From Pleodorina starrii (Eukaryota > Chlorophyta > Chlorophyceae > Chlamydomonadales > Volvocaceae): a stretch of DNA of 64,000 nucleotides. The translations under genes and the position numbers were made by a program. Location: contig BRXU01000009.1 in the NCBI GenBank assembly GCA_030267565.1, positions 99,501 to 163,500 on the forward strand, in the 5' to 3' direction. Under the pieces are notes generated by a model, which did not search any database, had not been told where the DNA came from, and worked only from the letters and a program-made list of their open reading frames with translations. Positions 34,401-46,739 of this stretch are shown here, in pieces. Positions within the stretch are counted from its first letter, which is position 1; each line of letters starts with the position of its first letter.

Positions 34401-35494
34401 TAGCCGGGCGGCCACAAAGGCATGATAGGAAAACCTGGACTGGCCTTGCGACCGATCACATAGTAACGGCCAGGTTCGAGTAGGACGTGCGTATGCCGCA
34501 GGGCCAGGGATTCCTTACCCGAATCGTCTCTGGCCCCGGGTCCCAGGCAGTAAAGCCCTATGCCCTCTTCTGCCCCCAACCCACTAACGCCGTCTCCTTC
34601 TCCGCTGCGAATTTCTTTTTATACAACCCACTTTCCTCGGCTCAATGCAAGACCAGCAGTAGTTGCGTCCCCCTCCCAAGGGTGGAGCCCGTACCGTACC
34701 TTGAGCGCTAGCAGCAGCAGAAACGTCTCAACGCTGTAGAAGCCCCGGTCCACGAAGTCCCCCATGAACAGGTAGTTGCTGCGGGGGAAGGGCCAAGCGG
34801 CGCCAGCTGAACGCATCCATGGCTTTGCCGTTCGTGCAGCTATCCATTATGGCCATGCGACGCCGAAAACATGCCGACGCCAGGGCAAGACGTTCAAGCA
34901 GACCACCAACGCCCAGCGGTACCGGGTAAGGCTCCGCCTGGCTTTCGGCTTGGGAGAAGCCCCGAGGTGGAGAGACAACCTACGCCGGGGTCGGGTGGAC
35001 GTACCACCGAACCACCGACGGGACCCCGTCCCCCAGCCAGTGGACCATCCCATATGCCCGCCTACGGCTGCCACCACAGAGTTGCTCACGTCATGGGACA
35101 ATCGCCTCCAACTTGAAAAAGTTCCATGAGGTCGTAGAACTGGCCATGTATGTCGCCACCTGTAGATAGGTCACAGAGATTGTCACCGAAACGTCGTTCA
35201 GCTAGATGCCTTTCCGACAGCTATCGGGAGCTCCGGAAGATCGTTATCAAGCCATGTTTTCCACATCCTGGTGCTGTCAGAGGTTCCGGGTGCACGGTTG
35301 CGCGGGAACGCGCAACATGCGGACCGGGCGCGTTACTCACAAACTGTGACTGGAGCATCGACACGTTGCACGTTGCTCTCCTCTACCAATATCTCTAGGG
35401 CCTTCTGGCAAAGTGTCTTCACGTCCGACTCCTTCAGGGGCTCGCACTTCTTCAGCTGCTCTATCCACCGGTCCAGCTCCGACTGCCCCGCCAT
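31462..35494 (-). CDS. PPP4C: protein phosphatase 4 catalytic subunit
   Basis: PP4c is a PPP-family Ser/Thr phosphatase with a two-metal active site that acts in DNA-damage, cell-cycle and centrosome control through R2/R3 subunits. Nine exons (minus): 35494-35341, 35159-35090, 34778-34700, 33811-33749, 33198-33113, 32521-32446, 32201-31936, 31741-31684, 31533-31462. The product is 307 aa, exactly the length of human PP4c. Metal and catalytic motifs: GDIHGQ (53-58), GDFVDRG (81-87), RGNHES (112-117), [14 protein letters not shown] and SAPNYCYR. The C-terminus [10 protein letters not shown]...PDYFL identifies PP4 rather than PP2A or PP6; it retains the terminal Tyr-Phe-Leu that is carboxymethylated in this group. 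The donor of exon 5 must be GC (CTCAG|GCATGT) to restore DYLSLSAVID; the other introns are GT-AG. It is divergent from ADK. Confidence 0.97.
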
Positions 35495-37077
35495 AGTGAC
35501 CAATGGCAGCGGCTTCCCGGTGGATAGCCGAATGCGCGGTAGGTTCGAGCTGCTGCAGTCGCCTCAGCGCCCCGCGAAGTCGGCGCCAAGGGCGCCTGCG
35601 CGCCGCAGCACCCTAATCAGACCTCGCCAGTATGTAGACTTGTATACGGTTAAGCCTATCAAAGTCGCGCAGCAAAATGAAGGGTCAAGAGTTATTTCCG
35701 GCTGATACCGTTGTTGGTCAGCCTAGCTCTACAGCGTTGCAACTATTCCGTGCTACCGGAGGCTTTCACGCAGCAATGTGTTTGTGCAGGATAGAGAGGA
35801 GGCCACAACTTTGTTCGTATGTTGTGCCCGGTCTGTCGTGCAGGATACGCGTTTCGTGGCCCTGCAGGCGGATAGCATTGGCGCATTTAACCTCACTGGA
35901 CATTGCATGTAGGATTACATACAAAGATGAACATATCGGGGGCCGCACAATTGATTCCATTTCAGACTTCACGGGCCGATAACCAAATCGTAGCCCGTTC
36001 TTCGTGCGTGCGTCCAATGCAGCAGATCGGCACAACTACTGCTGCAGATTGTCAGGCCCCACTTGCATTTCACGGCCGCTTGAACTGTCGTGGGCATGTT
36101 GGGTGAATGCCAACGTCGCCACGGCAATGCCTGGCAATGTCACGGCGCAAGGCCCGTCAGGGCCCCTCAGGGCATCGCTTTAGACCTGCGCCATCTTCAC
36201 GGTGCAACCACGACATCCCCTGTCCGCGGTGTGCCTCGCAAATATCTTTAGGCGCAACGCTTTGGGAGGCGCGGGCGCTGATGCGTGAGTAGCTGGCCTC
36301 AGCGGGTTGGCCTGGGTTGGCCTCCCTAGTCGGCCCTGCCCTTATTGGATTCAGTGCAAGTGCGACAGTAGCTGCAGCGACCACAGCCGCCGCGCGGGTA
36401 GAGCAGCCTTGGCGCTTTATGAGGCATGATGTTGTACAAAGCGGGGCGGGGTGCTAAGTGAACGTCGGACCTTAGATGGGAGGATCAGCCAAGGCAAGCA
36501 GGGCCGCAGCTGTCAGAACGCTCCGGGTTATGCGGCCAACCCCGTGTTATTATCTTGGCGCGTGTCCTTGCCTAGAATGGTATGGTGGGTGTGTATTAGG
36601 TAGATTCCACGAGGCGCACTACCTGCACGTGATTAGGTTTTTGGGGGGCCGGTGGGTGGGGGGAGAGGCACAATTGCCCATTGCCAAACAGGCAGCCCCG
36701 CTCCTCCCTGCTGACGGATTGCGCGCACTTGCCAAAGGGGAGCCTACCGACGTCCAGAAACTGAAGAACGACAGTACCCGGTTGAAGCGTTCGACGAAAT
36801 ATCCGCCCCTTCGGTTCTTTGCGCGGTGATTATGGTGAGATTACCTGATTTGGGTAGCTGTCGATACATTGTCAGGGCGGGTCAAGAACCGGAGATCGGG
36901 AGCGCACGTGCAATTTCTGTCGGCGGAGTTGGCAGTACAATCTGCCGCGGGAGTACTTTTCGGTGCAAGGGCTTCTATGCAGAATGCAGAGCTGTGCAGT
37001 TGTTCATACACATCTTGTTAAATTTGATTGATTGCCTGGAACGTAGTTTGCGTAAAACCAATACAGGCCTCATAAAA
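35495..37077. promoter_or_regulatory. intergenic promoter region, PP4/ADK divergent pair
   Basis: 1.58 kb lie between the divergent start codons. No further gene is supported. Promoters and 5' UTRs of both genes are expected here, but no specific element could be assigned. Confidence 0.4.
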
Positions 37078-39266
37078 ATGCTTGCACAGCAGCGCGTTGT
37101 TACGCCAAGGCAGTCGGCTGTCTTTCGCTCAGGTGCGCATGATTACTTGCTATCGTTCGCTTAACTGGTGTTGGAAAAACCGCACGGTATTTGGGCCCGG
37201 TCGGCGAACCGCTCCTTGCTGATGGAATGCACTTGCACGCAATACAGGCAAGGCTTTCGTGCGGCCTGCTCGTCGAACAATCAAGGTGAGTAAGCTATGT
37301 ATGCCATGTTTTATCAGAAGTTAACTTGGCAGAGTTGTGGGGCTCACGCGCTTTGTGCCCCACAGACGAACGCGACGCTCAAGGTTATGATTGCCGGTGC
37401 ACCTGCCGCTGGCAAGGGGACGCAGTGCGCCAAGATTATCGAAAAGGTGCGAGCCATGAACGGATGGTATTGGCCTCAGGTGACCCCCCAAGCCCCGCCG
37501 GGCGTGTCGCCCCAGCGGAGAGACTCTCTGCATGCGTAGCGAGTTTGTCTATTGCACCGCTGGCGACTGTACGCAGTACAACCTCGTCCACATCTCCGTC
37601 GGCGATATCCTGCGCGATGAGGTTAAGAACGGCACGGCCGCTGGCAAGAAGGCGAAGGACTTCATGGACCGCGGCGTGCTGGTCCCCGATGAGGTGGTGG
37701 TGGAGATGGTCAAGTCCCGCCTTGCTCAGGAGGACGTGAAGCAGCGCGGCTGGCTGCTTGACGGCTACCCCCGCAGCGCGTCGCAGGCGGAGGCCATCGA
37801 GAAGGAGGCCATCCGGCCAGATCTCTTCCTCCTCATCCAGGTAGCGGGGGTACCCTGGAGGCTTGGAGGCTTCGCGGGAGGTCATCCTATGGGTTTGAGC
37901 GGAACTCAGGTCTCTTAATGGTCTCTCGTGCGAGCCCTGCCTTACAAATGCGGTCGTCGACATATTGCCATTTTGACGTTGTATATGATACTCGCCCGTG
38001 TAATCTCGCAACTAGCTGCATCCTGACGCGCTCTACCTCGGCGGTCGCCTTTCACACATCCCAACATGCGAGGTGCCGGATGAGCTGCTGGTGGAGCGTG
38101 TGGTGGGCCGGCGCCTGGACCCGGTGACCGGCGCCATCTACCACCTCAAGTACAACCCCCCGCCACCGGAGATCGTGAGCCGCCTGCAGCAGCGCAGCGA
38201 TGACACGGAGGAGAAGGTGGGTCAGTCGGGTGGCCTCACTTGTAATCGCTCGGGTCCGAGTCCAAGCCACGGCATTGGTAGTGATCCCAGCTCGAGATAG
38301 ACAACTGCCTGTCGAAAGCCATGGTCACTGGGACGACGTGCGCTTGCAGCGACTGCCTCGGGGAAAGGAGTATGGGTTGAGAGTGCGCGGTGTGGGGTTG
38401 ATGGACGGTGCTGATGGAATGGACCGTCGCACAATTCTGTATTGTGCACGGATATGGAGGTAGGCTGAACGGCACAGTTGGGGCTATTGTCTCTGAGCGT
38501 TATGTCGTGTGGCGCCCATCGCCGCCCGCCTGGGTCCCGCCCAGCCCCAATCCCGACGCCGGCTCCAACCCCCGTTCCCAATCCCACCCTCGACCAACCT
38601 TGCGCACAGTGCCGCGTGCGTGTGGATACCCACAACGCCAACGTGGGCGCCGTGGTGGGCTACTACAAGGACGTCATGGTGGAGGTGAGCGCAGCACCAG
38701 ACCCAGCGGTGCTGGCGTGACTGAGGCTGGGGATGGGCAGCAGCGGGGAAGCCCAAGAAGAATTAGCGGGCGCCTCGGGGTCGAATCTGCTTGCGCAACG
38801 CTGCTTTTTCACGGCATCTAGTGTCGCCCGAGAAGGTTCTTGTCCTGCTTTACGACGAGTGGGGTTCTCGTGTCGTTATTTTGCTCGAGTTACGCGTGGG
38901 GAAAAGCAAGGCAAGCGGACGTGCAGGGAGCATGTAAGCGGCAAGCGGACGAGGGCATTGGCTTTTCGGCCGGCGCAGGGCGTCATGGCTTGGGTAACGT
39001 GTTCCAAAGGCTTCGGGGATAACGGGCTGCGCCTCGCATATACGTATGGCATGATGTGGGGCTCCAGAAGTGGAGTCTATGCAAGGTCTGATCCCTGCGG
39101 CCCCGCCGCCCCCTCCCGCTCCCGGCAGATTGACGGCACCCAGTCGATGGACGATGTGTTTGCGGCCATCAGCAAGGCCCTGGACCAGGCGATTGCGAAG
39201 TCAGACCCGCTGGAGGCATACTGCCAGACCGTGCCGGAGGCCGACGAGTGCAGGGTGTATGAGTAA
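37078..39266 (+). CDS. ADK: adenylate kinase, plastid type
   Basis: This enzyme catalyses ATP + AMP = 2 ADP. Seven exons: 37078-37132, 37248-37285, 37366-37446, 37577-37840, 38073-38216, 38610-38684, 39129-39266; 264 aa, with all phases matching. The Walker A loop is GAPAAGKGT at 42-50. The NMP-binding part has HISVGDILRDEV (63-74) and WLLDGYPRS (117-125). The LID has GRRLDPVTG (158-166), and RSDDTEEK follows. The sequence is closest to chloroplast adenylate kinases of land plants. The first about 31 residues (MLAQQRVVTPRQSAV..., KAFVRPARRTIK) are basic and Ser/Thr/Arg-rich, as in a plastid transit peptide; plastid location is inferred. Exons 1 and 2 are short and were chosen because they join in phase with a good branch site (CTGAT) before exon 2. 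The last exon has a non-catalytic Ala/Asp-rich end. Confidence 0.94.
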
Positions 39267-39724
39267 ATACACATGACGCTCTGGGGCTAAGCACCAGTTG
39301 CTTGATGATTTGGCTTTTCACTGGGGAGATGCCGCAGCACTTAACCGCAACGTCAACCACGTACAGCTTGACGAAAAGGGTGCTGTTGAATGGATTTGGG
39401 GGAAGGAGGAGGTGGGGGTGGGAGACCGTCTGCGTATTCTTGGACCTTGAGGTTGGTCCCGCGTGCGTGCGCCCAGCCATACGTGATTGACCCGGAACTG
39501 GACTGTGACTTGATCTTGAATAACCGCTTGAGTGCCGTGCGTTTTTCATTGAGCTGTCGCCGACGAGGTGAACAGTCAGGGCTGCGTCCGCGCGTGGTGC
39601 TGGGGAAAGGGCTTAGGTTCTGGGGAAAAGTATGTGCACCAGGCCAACACCCGGGTGGCCTGCGACGCATGGCTCTGAAGACCCCCCGCCTTTACACATT
39701 CGACCTCTGTGGACAGAATCTTGA

Positions 39725-39729
39725 TGTAA
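39725..39729 (+). terminator. TGTAA poly(A) signal candidate for ADK
   Basis: TGTAA 459 bases after the ADK stop and upstream of the IDA4 start; typical signal and distance for this algal group. Confidence 0.5.
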
Positions 39730-40057
39730 CTTTTGGGATTGATAGGCGTGACAGCTTGTGTTGCAGAGACGAACTGCAATAGAGCTTGGCTTCAATGTCT
39801 CCAGAGTGCTCGTTCAGCGATGGTAAAAATCAGAAGGCGTCGATAACTTACAGGGTAATCAGTCATGATTGCGCAGGAATAAGAGGTAACTGAATCAGGT
39901 CGTACGCCATAATTGCAGAGGAAAGACAGAACGCGTTTCGTGCACCCGCATTCGCTCACCGGCTCGCAAAGACTTCATTCGTTAGCATACGTGCTAATTT
40001 GCTCACAGTTGACCACCAAAAAGAGCTTGCCGGGACCGCCCGGCCGCGTAGTCAGCT
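39730..40057. promoter_or_regulatory. IDA4 upstream region
   Basis: 328 bp between the candidate ADK poly(A) site and the IDA4 start; it should hold the IDA4 promoter and leader. No specific element was assigned. Confidence 0.35.
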
Positions 40058-42135
40058 ATGATTCCGCCACTTACGTCGCTGGTTAGATATGATAATCCAG
40101 TACTAGTTAGCACAAGCAAAGACAAAGGGAAAGGCGCGAAAGGAGCACCGGGCAAGAAGGTTGGCATGCTGAGCGCTTCGAGGAGTACATTGAGCAAGTT
40201 TGACGACTGTCCTACCACACGTGCAGGGCGCTCTTCCACCAGTTGAACAAAAACCAGGGCTCACTCAGACAGAGGACATCTTGAACTCGATATTGCCTCC
40301 GAGGTGCGTTGCCGCGCCATGTAACACTTCACAGAGCTCGGTCTTCATGTGCTCCATTCCGGCGACGCAGGGAGTGGACCGAAGATGGCCAGCTGTGGGT
40401 GCAATACGTCTCCAGCACACCGGCGACCCGCTTGGACGTCATCAATTTGCAGGAGAAGCTAGACCAGCAGCTGCAGCAGCGCCAGGTGCGTCATAGGCGA
40501 CGTCTGGTGCTGTTTGAGAGGAGCCTAATGTCGATTGGGGAATGCGCAGGCGCGTGAGACCGGCATCTGCCCCATCCGCGAGGAGCTCTACGCGCAAACC
40601 TTTGATGAGCTCATTCGCCAGGTCACCATCAACTGCGCAGAGCGGGGCCTCTTGTTGCTGCGCGTGCGCGACGAGATGCGCATGACTATCGCGGCATATC
40701 AGGTGTGTGTGCTGTGAGGGGGAGAGGGGTGTAGGGGTGCCGTGCACTACCAGGCAGTGCCAGGCCGGATGGCCCGCCGGCTCTACCCATTGGGGGGCCT
40801 GGAGCCCACTGTAACAAGTACTGCCACCGGACCAGACACACACGGTCGCCTCCAAGAGCATCAAGGGCAAGGATTTGAGGGCAGCTGCAAGCCAACAATC
40901 GACACGGACATTTAGGGGAAGCCGATGGGGCCCATCTTGGTACAGCGGGTGGGATCGATACGGCTTAGGATCGGGGCGCGAATGGACTCTACTCGCCCGA
41001 TTGTATACTTGGAACTGCGCGATTGCGGTGGATAACTGCATATGCAAGTCTTGGAAGCTACGCGCCGACAAGTAAATCTCCCCATGCATCGTGTCAAACC
41101 CTTGCAGACGCTGTACGAGAGCGCGGTAGCGTTCGGCATCCGCAAAGCCCTGCAGACGGAGCAGGGCAAGAGCGAGATGGAGTCCCGGATCACGCAGCTG
41201 GAGGCGGACGTGAAGGACCTGGAGCGTCAGGTGCGACCGCATCAGCAACCCCGCTGTGGGCGCATAGTCTGGAGGGTTCTGCGACTGCGTAGAGGCATCG
41301 GAAGCCACATTTCAAGGCTAGGGTTTCAGGGCGTGTGTAAGGCTGGGTGGGGCGCCCTGTCCTTGTGAAACAATAATATGTCGGGTTCGGGCAGGAGCTG
41401 TCCCGCGGCTGCTGCTGGGCACCGCAGGGGAATCCCGGCTGTGCGGCAGTTGCGTCCCTGGGTTGGTGGTAAGCTCGCATGCCAGGCATGCTGTGCGCCC
41501 ATAGCCATGAATGTGCACTGCATCTTTTCTTGGGAATGGTATCCCTCGCTGTTGCCGCCCATTGTCATCGTCATCGGGTCACACGTCCTCGTTTTTCAGC
41601 AGTTTGCGCTGACGGCTCTTGTACCACATAAGGCCGCGATGGCCGTGTCAGTCCCGTGGGGGCATTGGCTGCGTGAGCGACTCCTCTCCTCTGGGCCGGC
41701 TGCAACATGTGGGAGCATGCGTGATAGCCAGCAGACGATCCGGCTGTTGAGTGAGGGACGCCGTCAGCACCTGGTGTAGGTTTGCTGACTGGGGCAGAAT
41801 GGCCCTGGGGTGGTCATCCAACCGCACGACCGCTACGCGGCACGCGTGCGCTGTCCCAGCCGCCGTGATGCCCACTGCCGTTAGCTCAAAACATGACCTG
41901 CTCTTTCGCTTTTTTCGCCGTGCGCGTGCCGGTGTCCTGTCAGGTGCAAGAGTGGAAGTTCAAGTGCGAGGCCATTGAGAAGCGCGAGAGCGAGCGCCGC
42001 GAGGTGGACGCCAAGAAGCACAAGGACGAGGTGGCGTACCTGGAGAACTACGCCAAGCAGCTCAAGGGGCAGCTGGAGACGTTCCTGCAACCCGCAAAGA
42101 AGGGCGCAGCGGGGGTGCCGGCGCCAGCCACGTGA
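40058..42135 (+). CDS. IDA4: p28 inner-arm dynein light chain (IDA4/DNALI1)
   Basis: This is the axonemal light chain of single-headed inner-arm dyneins (a, c and d in Chlamydomonas), needed for their assembly and for flagellar beating. Six exons: 40058-40159, 40227-40303, 40371-40485, 40550-40702, 41108-41230, 41944-42135; 253 aa, the usual p28 size (about 28 kDa). Conserved blocks: MIPPLTSLVRYDNPVLVS at the N-terminus, DILNSILPPREW, RQARETGICPIREELYAQ, FDELIRQVTINCAERG and RDEMRMTIAAYQTLYESAV. A charged coiled coil runs from about residue 165 to 240 (LEADVKDLERQVQEWKFK). Intron 1 is only 67 bp. Intron 5 is the longest at 713 bp. The product has no membrane or signal segment, as expected for an axonemal subunit. 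Confidence 0.96.
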
Positions 42136-44298
42136 GCGACCTAGCGGGCGGTTGGGTGAGCGCCGTAATGCCGTGCGTGTACCGCCGCCAGGGGAAGGGT
42201 GCATAGGGAGGAGGCTGGGGTTTGGGGAAGAGTCTGGCACTGGGCTGGGAAGGATTGGGATGTCCGTGTTACGATAGGAGCGGAAGTCGACGTGTACATT
42301 GAGACCTATGCATGACGGTGTGGTGGCTGGGACGTCCATAGCGTGTGCACAATGAGCCTGACGTAGGCAAAGCCTCAGGCGGTGCGGCGCTTGCGGGAAG
42401 GATGTTTTGTGCGGCACAGTGCACGAGGGCTTTGGCCTGTGCGCTGCCTGGATGATGTCGTCACACTTGTCGCCGGCGAAGTTGGTACGGCAATTTGACT
42501 GACAAAGAACAACAATGGCGTGCCCGTTACGGCTTTTAACGGCTCCGGCCAAAATAGGCATGACATGACCTTGACGGTAAAGAAGTGTGCAATGCACGCG
42601 CGAAGGGACACACGGCGCTGGGTGCTTCCTGCGCGGCTTGCGGGAAGCCGCAGCCTGGAAGGATGTCATGGGCATGTTGATGTCCGATGGAACGGCATGG
42701 TGTAAAACCAGCGCAAGTCAGGTGCGACCGCCCCTGATCCCTGATCACCGGCCCCTCGTCACAGTCCGGTGCATCAACTGTTGAACCGTGCATAGAGGGG
42801 AAGCTATGACCCGAAATCACCCTGATAGAGCAGTCCTTGGAGGCAGGCACACGCAAGCCTTCCACCGGCAACATGGCTGTCCCATTCAGCCAAGTCATGT
42901 CACGTGCATAAAAAAATTTGCGTCGCTGGTCACAGCGCCAACTGAATGCGGCCCCCGGTCCCCTCAAATTACACTACAGCCGGCCCGCCTGGCACTGAGG
43001 CCGCCGCTAAGTCATCCTGTCCTGTTTGCCCTCTATGTTCACCTCCAGCTCTCTCCTGCAATTCTGCTCTCGCCGCGACCTGTGCTCTACGCCGCTGGTC
43101 ACTCGCCTCGTTCATGTCTTGCCGCTTCAACAATTCCCCCCTCCCCCCGCCCGCTGCCCTTGATTAGTAATAGCAGTAAAATGACGGGTCGCATGGTCGT
43201 ACCCCGCTGCGACTCGCGCGTCCTAGAGGCCGCAGTCCCGCCCGCCCCGCCGGTGCTTTCGCCGCGGGTGACACTGCCATACCGGTACATGGCGATCAAC
43301 GCCTCCGGCCGGCAGCCTCCGTTCGCGCGCTCCTTACCGCTCGCTGCCAACACCACGAGCGACTGGGGCCCGGCCGTTCTCATTACGTTCCCTGGCCATG
43401 TTCCCGTTTGCGTCTCGCTGGCGAGCTGCGAGGTTGTGTGCGTGTCCGCCGCAATCATCGCCACCGCCTTCCCCCGCTGCTGCTTGCGCTGCGTGCCGCC
43501 GTCGCCCCCTCGCCAGCGAACTCTTTCGCCTGCCGCCAAGTCCTCCTGCGCTGCGCCTCCATAAGGACACCACCGCCAGGCGCGAAGGTCGTCGCCACGG
43601 CGGCAGCCGGCGCCGCGGTCAGCTGCCCGGGCTAAGGACAAGCTGTTCAAGCGCTAAGGCGCCAGCTGTCATGGTTCGCGCCCCAAATGTCGGGCGTACG
43701 CTGGCCAAATTCTGGTCGTTACCGTAATTGCAAGAACCTTATTCGCTTACTGCAATGGTCACGGTTCGGGCTGTTGACTGCTCAGTACCCCTATCACGCA
43801 CCAAGTCGGGTCCCTTCCACCTGCAGGCGCCAGTACGTAATGGAGGTCAGCTTAACGGAACTGTTGAATACCCCAACAGGTCTCGCTGCTATCGGTGTCC
43901 GGAACAGCACGCGCCCCTCCCCGCACGGCCATCCCTACAACGTCATTCAGGCAAGAAGCACCATTACGTCGCCGGGCACGATTCCGGCAGCAGCAATCTA
44001 TCACATAGGACCGTGTTCCTCCTACCTGCATCGCACACAGCGCGGGAGATACAGAATTTCTGGAGTCGGCTTTCATCCATCCATAAATCCGTCCGTCAGA
44101 ATAAGAGCCCCGCCTCGCCCCTCTACCGCCTTCCCCTAAGCCGGTGCAGGCTCACCCGGACCCATAGCCAGCCAGCGCACGCACATCCACTCTCTTCGTC
44201 CTTCCGGCTACATTTCGGATCGCCACTCCCAAAGTCCCAATGCCCCGGCCCTCAAGGGGCGACCAGCCTCTGTGCCGCTGCTGCCCAGGGCTGCCTCC
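42136..44298. other. intergenic between convergent IDA4 and cyclotransferase genes
   Basis: The left part is the IDA4 3' UTR; a TGTAA poly(A) signal is at 42701-42705. About 43099-43650 is more GC-rich and open in several frames. Its minus-strand frame (ERVRWRGGDGGTQRKQQRGK, then AVAMIAADTHTTSQLA) is faintly like the tail of a retroelement integrase, which I could not confirm. Confidence 0.4.
42701..42705 (+). terminator. TGTAA poly(A) signal candidate for IDA4
   Basis: TGTAA about 565 bases after the IDA4 stop codon. Confidence 0.45.
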
Positions 44299-46739
44299 TC
44301 AGCCGTTGTACCTCTCCGCCAGCTCGGGCGGCGGCCGCTCGTCCATGATGTCCGGATGGGCGAGCAGGTGTTCCCCCACCGTGGTGCGCCTGCGGAAGGC
44401 GGAAGGGCCGCCACCGCAGTTGAAATGAACAAGAAAACCAAGCAACAGGAGCTGCGCTAGTGCGGCCATGAGTGGCAGGAAGCGAGGTCGCGAGGTTTCA
44501 AAATCAAGGGCATCAACCACCGTGGCTTTTGAACATTATCACCTGAACGAATCGGCTTACAGTGGACCCAGAGGGCCGCCGGGAAGATAACCGAACCCAT
44601 GGAGTCACCTCGCACAGCACCTCATGCGACCAGGTACCGGTAGACGTCGACGCACCGGGGAGGGAAGAGGGCGCAGCCGCGTGTGCAAGCCCGCACGCAC
44701 GCACGCGAGTCTTACCCTTTTAATTTACGAACCGAAACCAACGATACCACAAAGTCCTCCCCCATCCCGAAATCCCAACCCCACCTCGCGCCCGCCCCAC
44801 CTGTCCGCCAGGTACGTGTCGTACAGGAAGCTCTCCTCCGCCTCCCGCCCCAGCGACCTGGCCGCCAGCACGCAGTGGCGCAGGTACACCCGGCAGGGCA
44901 GCACGTCGTCCCGCCACACACGATCTATGCCGTGCACCGACCAGCGGCGGTTCCACTCGGCGGGGGGGCAGCGGCCAGCACGGTAGTCGGCGTCAGTGTT
45001 GCGCGCGCACACCACCTGGGGCAGCGGGTGGGCGGGTGAGAACGCGCGCGAGCGTGAGGCAATGGAAGGGTGAGAAGGTGAGATGATGGTGGTGTGGTCT
45101 GGTGTGGTACGGTTGGGGTGCTGGGGCTTCGATGGATGGCTGTGGATGTGTGGCGGCGGCGCATTTGCGGTGCCACACGACACCAGAGCCACACCAGGCT
45201 CTCATTGATCGGCTGTGCGGGATGCCGTACCAGTACCAGTACCAGGTTGACCGCTCTGAGGACCGAGACCGCGAGCCGCACTGCCCAGCTCAGCCCCGGG
45301 CCCCCAACCGAGCCCACCAGAGCCCACCCGAGCCCCTGACGACCTCACCGCCCTCCTCCCGATGGGCCGGGCCCCCGGCAGCTCCAGGGGCTCCACAGCC
45401 ACAAACCGAAACTCGTGCTCCCGGGAGATGAAGGCCTCAACGTTGGACGGAGTGTACGGCACCTCGAACAGGGAGACCACCACGCCGCGGGACCGCCGCC
45501 GGGAGTCGTCGAGCGGCGCGGCCGCAGCTGACGGCGGCGACGGTGACGGCAGGGAAGTCGGATCGGCAGCGGCGGTGGCGGTGCCGTTGGGCGTGCCGGG
45601 CGGCTGCGGCTGCGGCTGTGTCTCCGGCCAGGGCTCCAGGGAGAGGCTCGAGATCTCGCCCTACGTGGTGGGTGGCACGGGGAGGGGGCAATGCTCGGAG
45701 GGGGCTGCTAACACCCTGTCTAGCCTTGCTCGGCCCATGGATCCGGGCCTTTCCAAGCCAACCCGATCTCACCGTTTCCGGACGAGCGATGCCCCGGACG
45801 AAGAACACGTCCGCCGTGTGCGCAAACACGCGGCGCCATCCCTGGACCTGGGTGTTGTACAGTTGGGGGGCGCGGACACGTGGGCAGGGAAGTTGTCAGG
45901 TCCGCAAGGAAATTCCAGCAGTACGGGCAGTCGCGTTGGATCAGGAAAACATGTCCGTGCCGTATGGAGTCAGCCCCAGTCCAACACACCTCCAAAGAGC
46001 CCGTATCCAAAGAGCTGGTCTAAATTGCGCTAAAACCAAATAACTGTCCACGTCCGCACACCCCCACCTACCCATCCAGTTCGGAAGTTGACCAGATTCG
46101 GAAACGTGTAGCGCGCGCTGCGTTCTGCGCCGAAGAAGGAAATCAACAGACAGTCAACCGTGGCGTGTAAGTCCGTGCTCAGCCTGCCATGTCGTCAGGC
46201 GCGGATGCGCGTGGTAAGGTACCATGGGATTCTCGGCCCACGGGTCGGCACGCCCAGATTCTCCACGGTTAGCCCCAGAACATATTCAACGCGAAACGGC
46301 CATTCGCAGCTTTCTGTAAGGCGGTAGATGACCACAAGCTTGTCGGGGCTCGCAAAACCCAAATGGTCACGTGTTGCCCGCAGACTCAATCTGCACCTGA
46401 CAACAGGCTGCCAAAGCCCGCCACCGTCATGAGCCCGTCGTCGCCCTGCCACAGCGAGGCCAGGAATGGTCGAGAAAGGAAAGGTAAGAAAGTGAAAGTG
46501 AACAGGCGAGGAGGACGGTTGCCCGCCAGCGACCTCTCTCCCGTTCTCTCCCGTTCTCAGGCCCCATCCGTCATGCACCTCGTCGGTGTGTTGAGAAAGA
46601 CGACCCGGCGGTGCAAGCATACCCCGCCGTGGCCTATGGCCGAAAATGTGCGCGTGTTTAACGTGCTCACCGCCAGGCCTGTGAATTCGTCATCCAGCTC
46701 ATCCTTGTAAACGAGCTCTCGTTGCGTGCCGATGCTCAT
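44299..46739 (-). CDS. gamma-glutamylcyclotransferase-fold (GGCT/AIG2-like) protein
   Basis: Seven exons (minus): 46739-46671, 46445-46397, 46124-46072, 45847-45773, 45660-45349, 45015-44801, 44389-44299; 287 aa, with all phases agreeing. The N-terminal half carries the family's glycine loop as GFGSLLSERSARYTFP (33-48; the family consensus is Y/F-G-S-L), then WRRVFAHTADVFFVRG. After a Pro/Ala/Gln-rich insertion (about 93-132) comes VVVSLFEVPY...FISREHEFRFVAVEP. Glu163 in that segment is the likely equivalent of the GGCT catalytic Glu, by position. The C-terminal region (HGIDRVWRDDVLPCRVYLRHC, read to its first 20 residues) is unlike GGCT enzymes I know. These folds release 5-oxoproline from gamma-glutamyl compounds or gamma-glutamylamines. 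The substrate here is unknown, so the function is inferred from the fold only. It is divergent from the mannosyltransferase. Confidence 0.72.

Noticed and set aside
42788..43564. 258-codon plus ORF
   Set aside because: Low-complexity Pro/Ala/Ser reading of a GC-rich island; no domain and no splice context.
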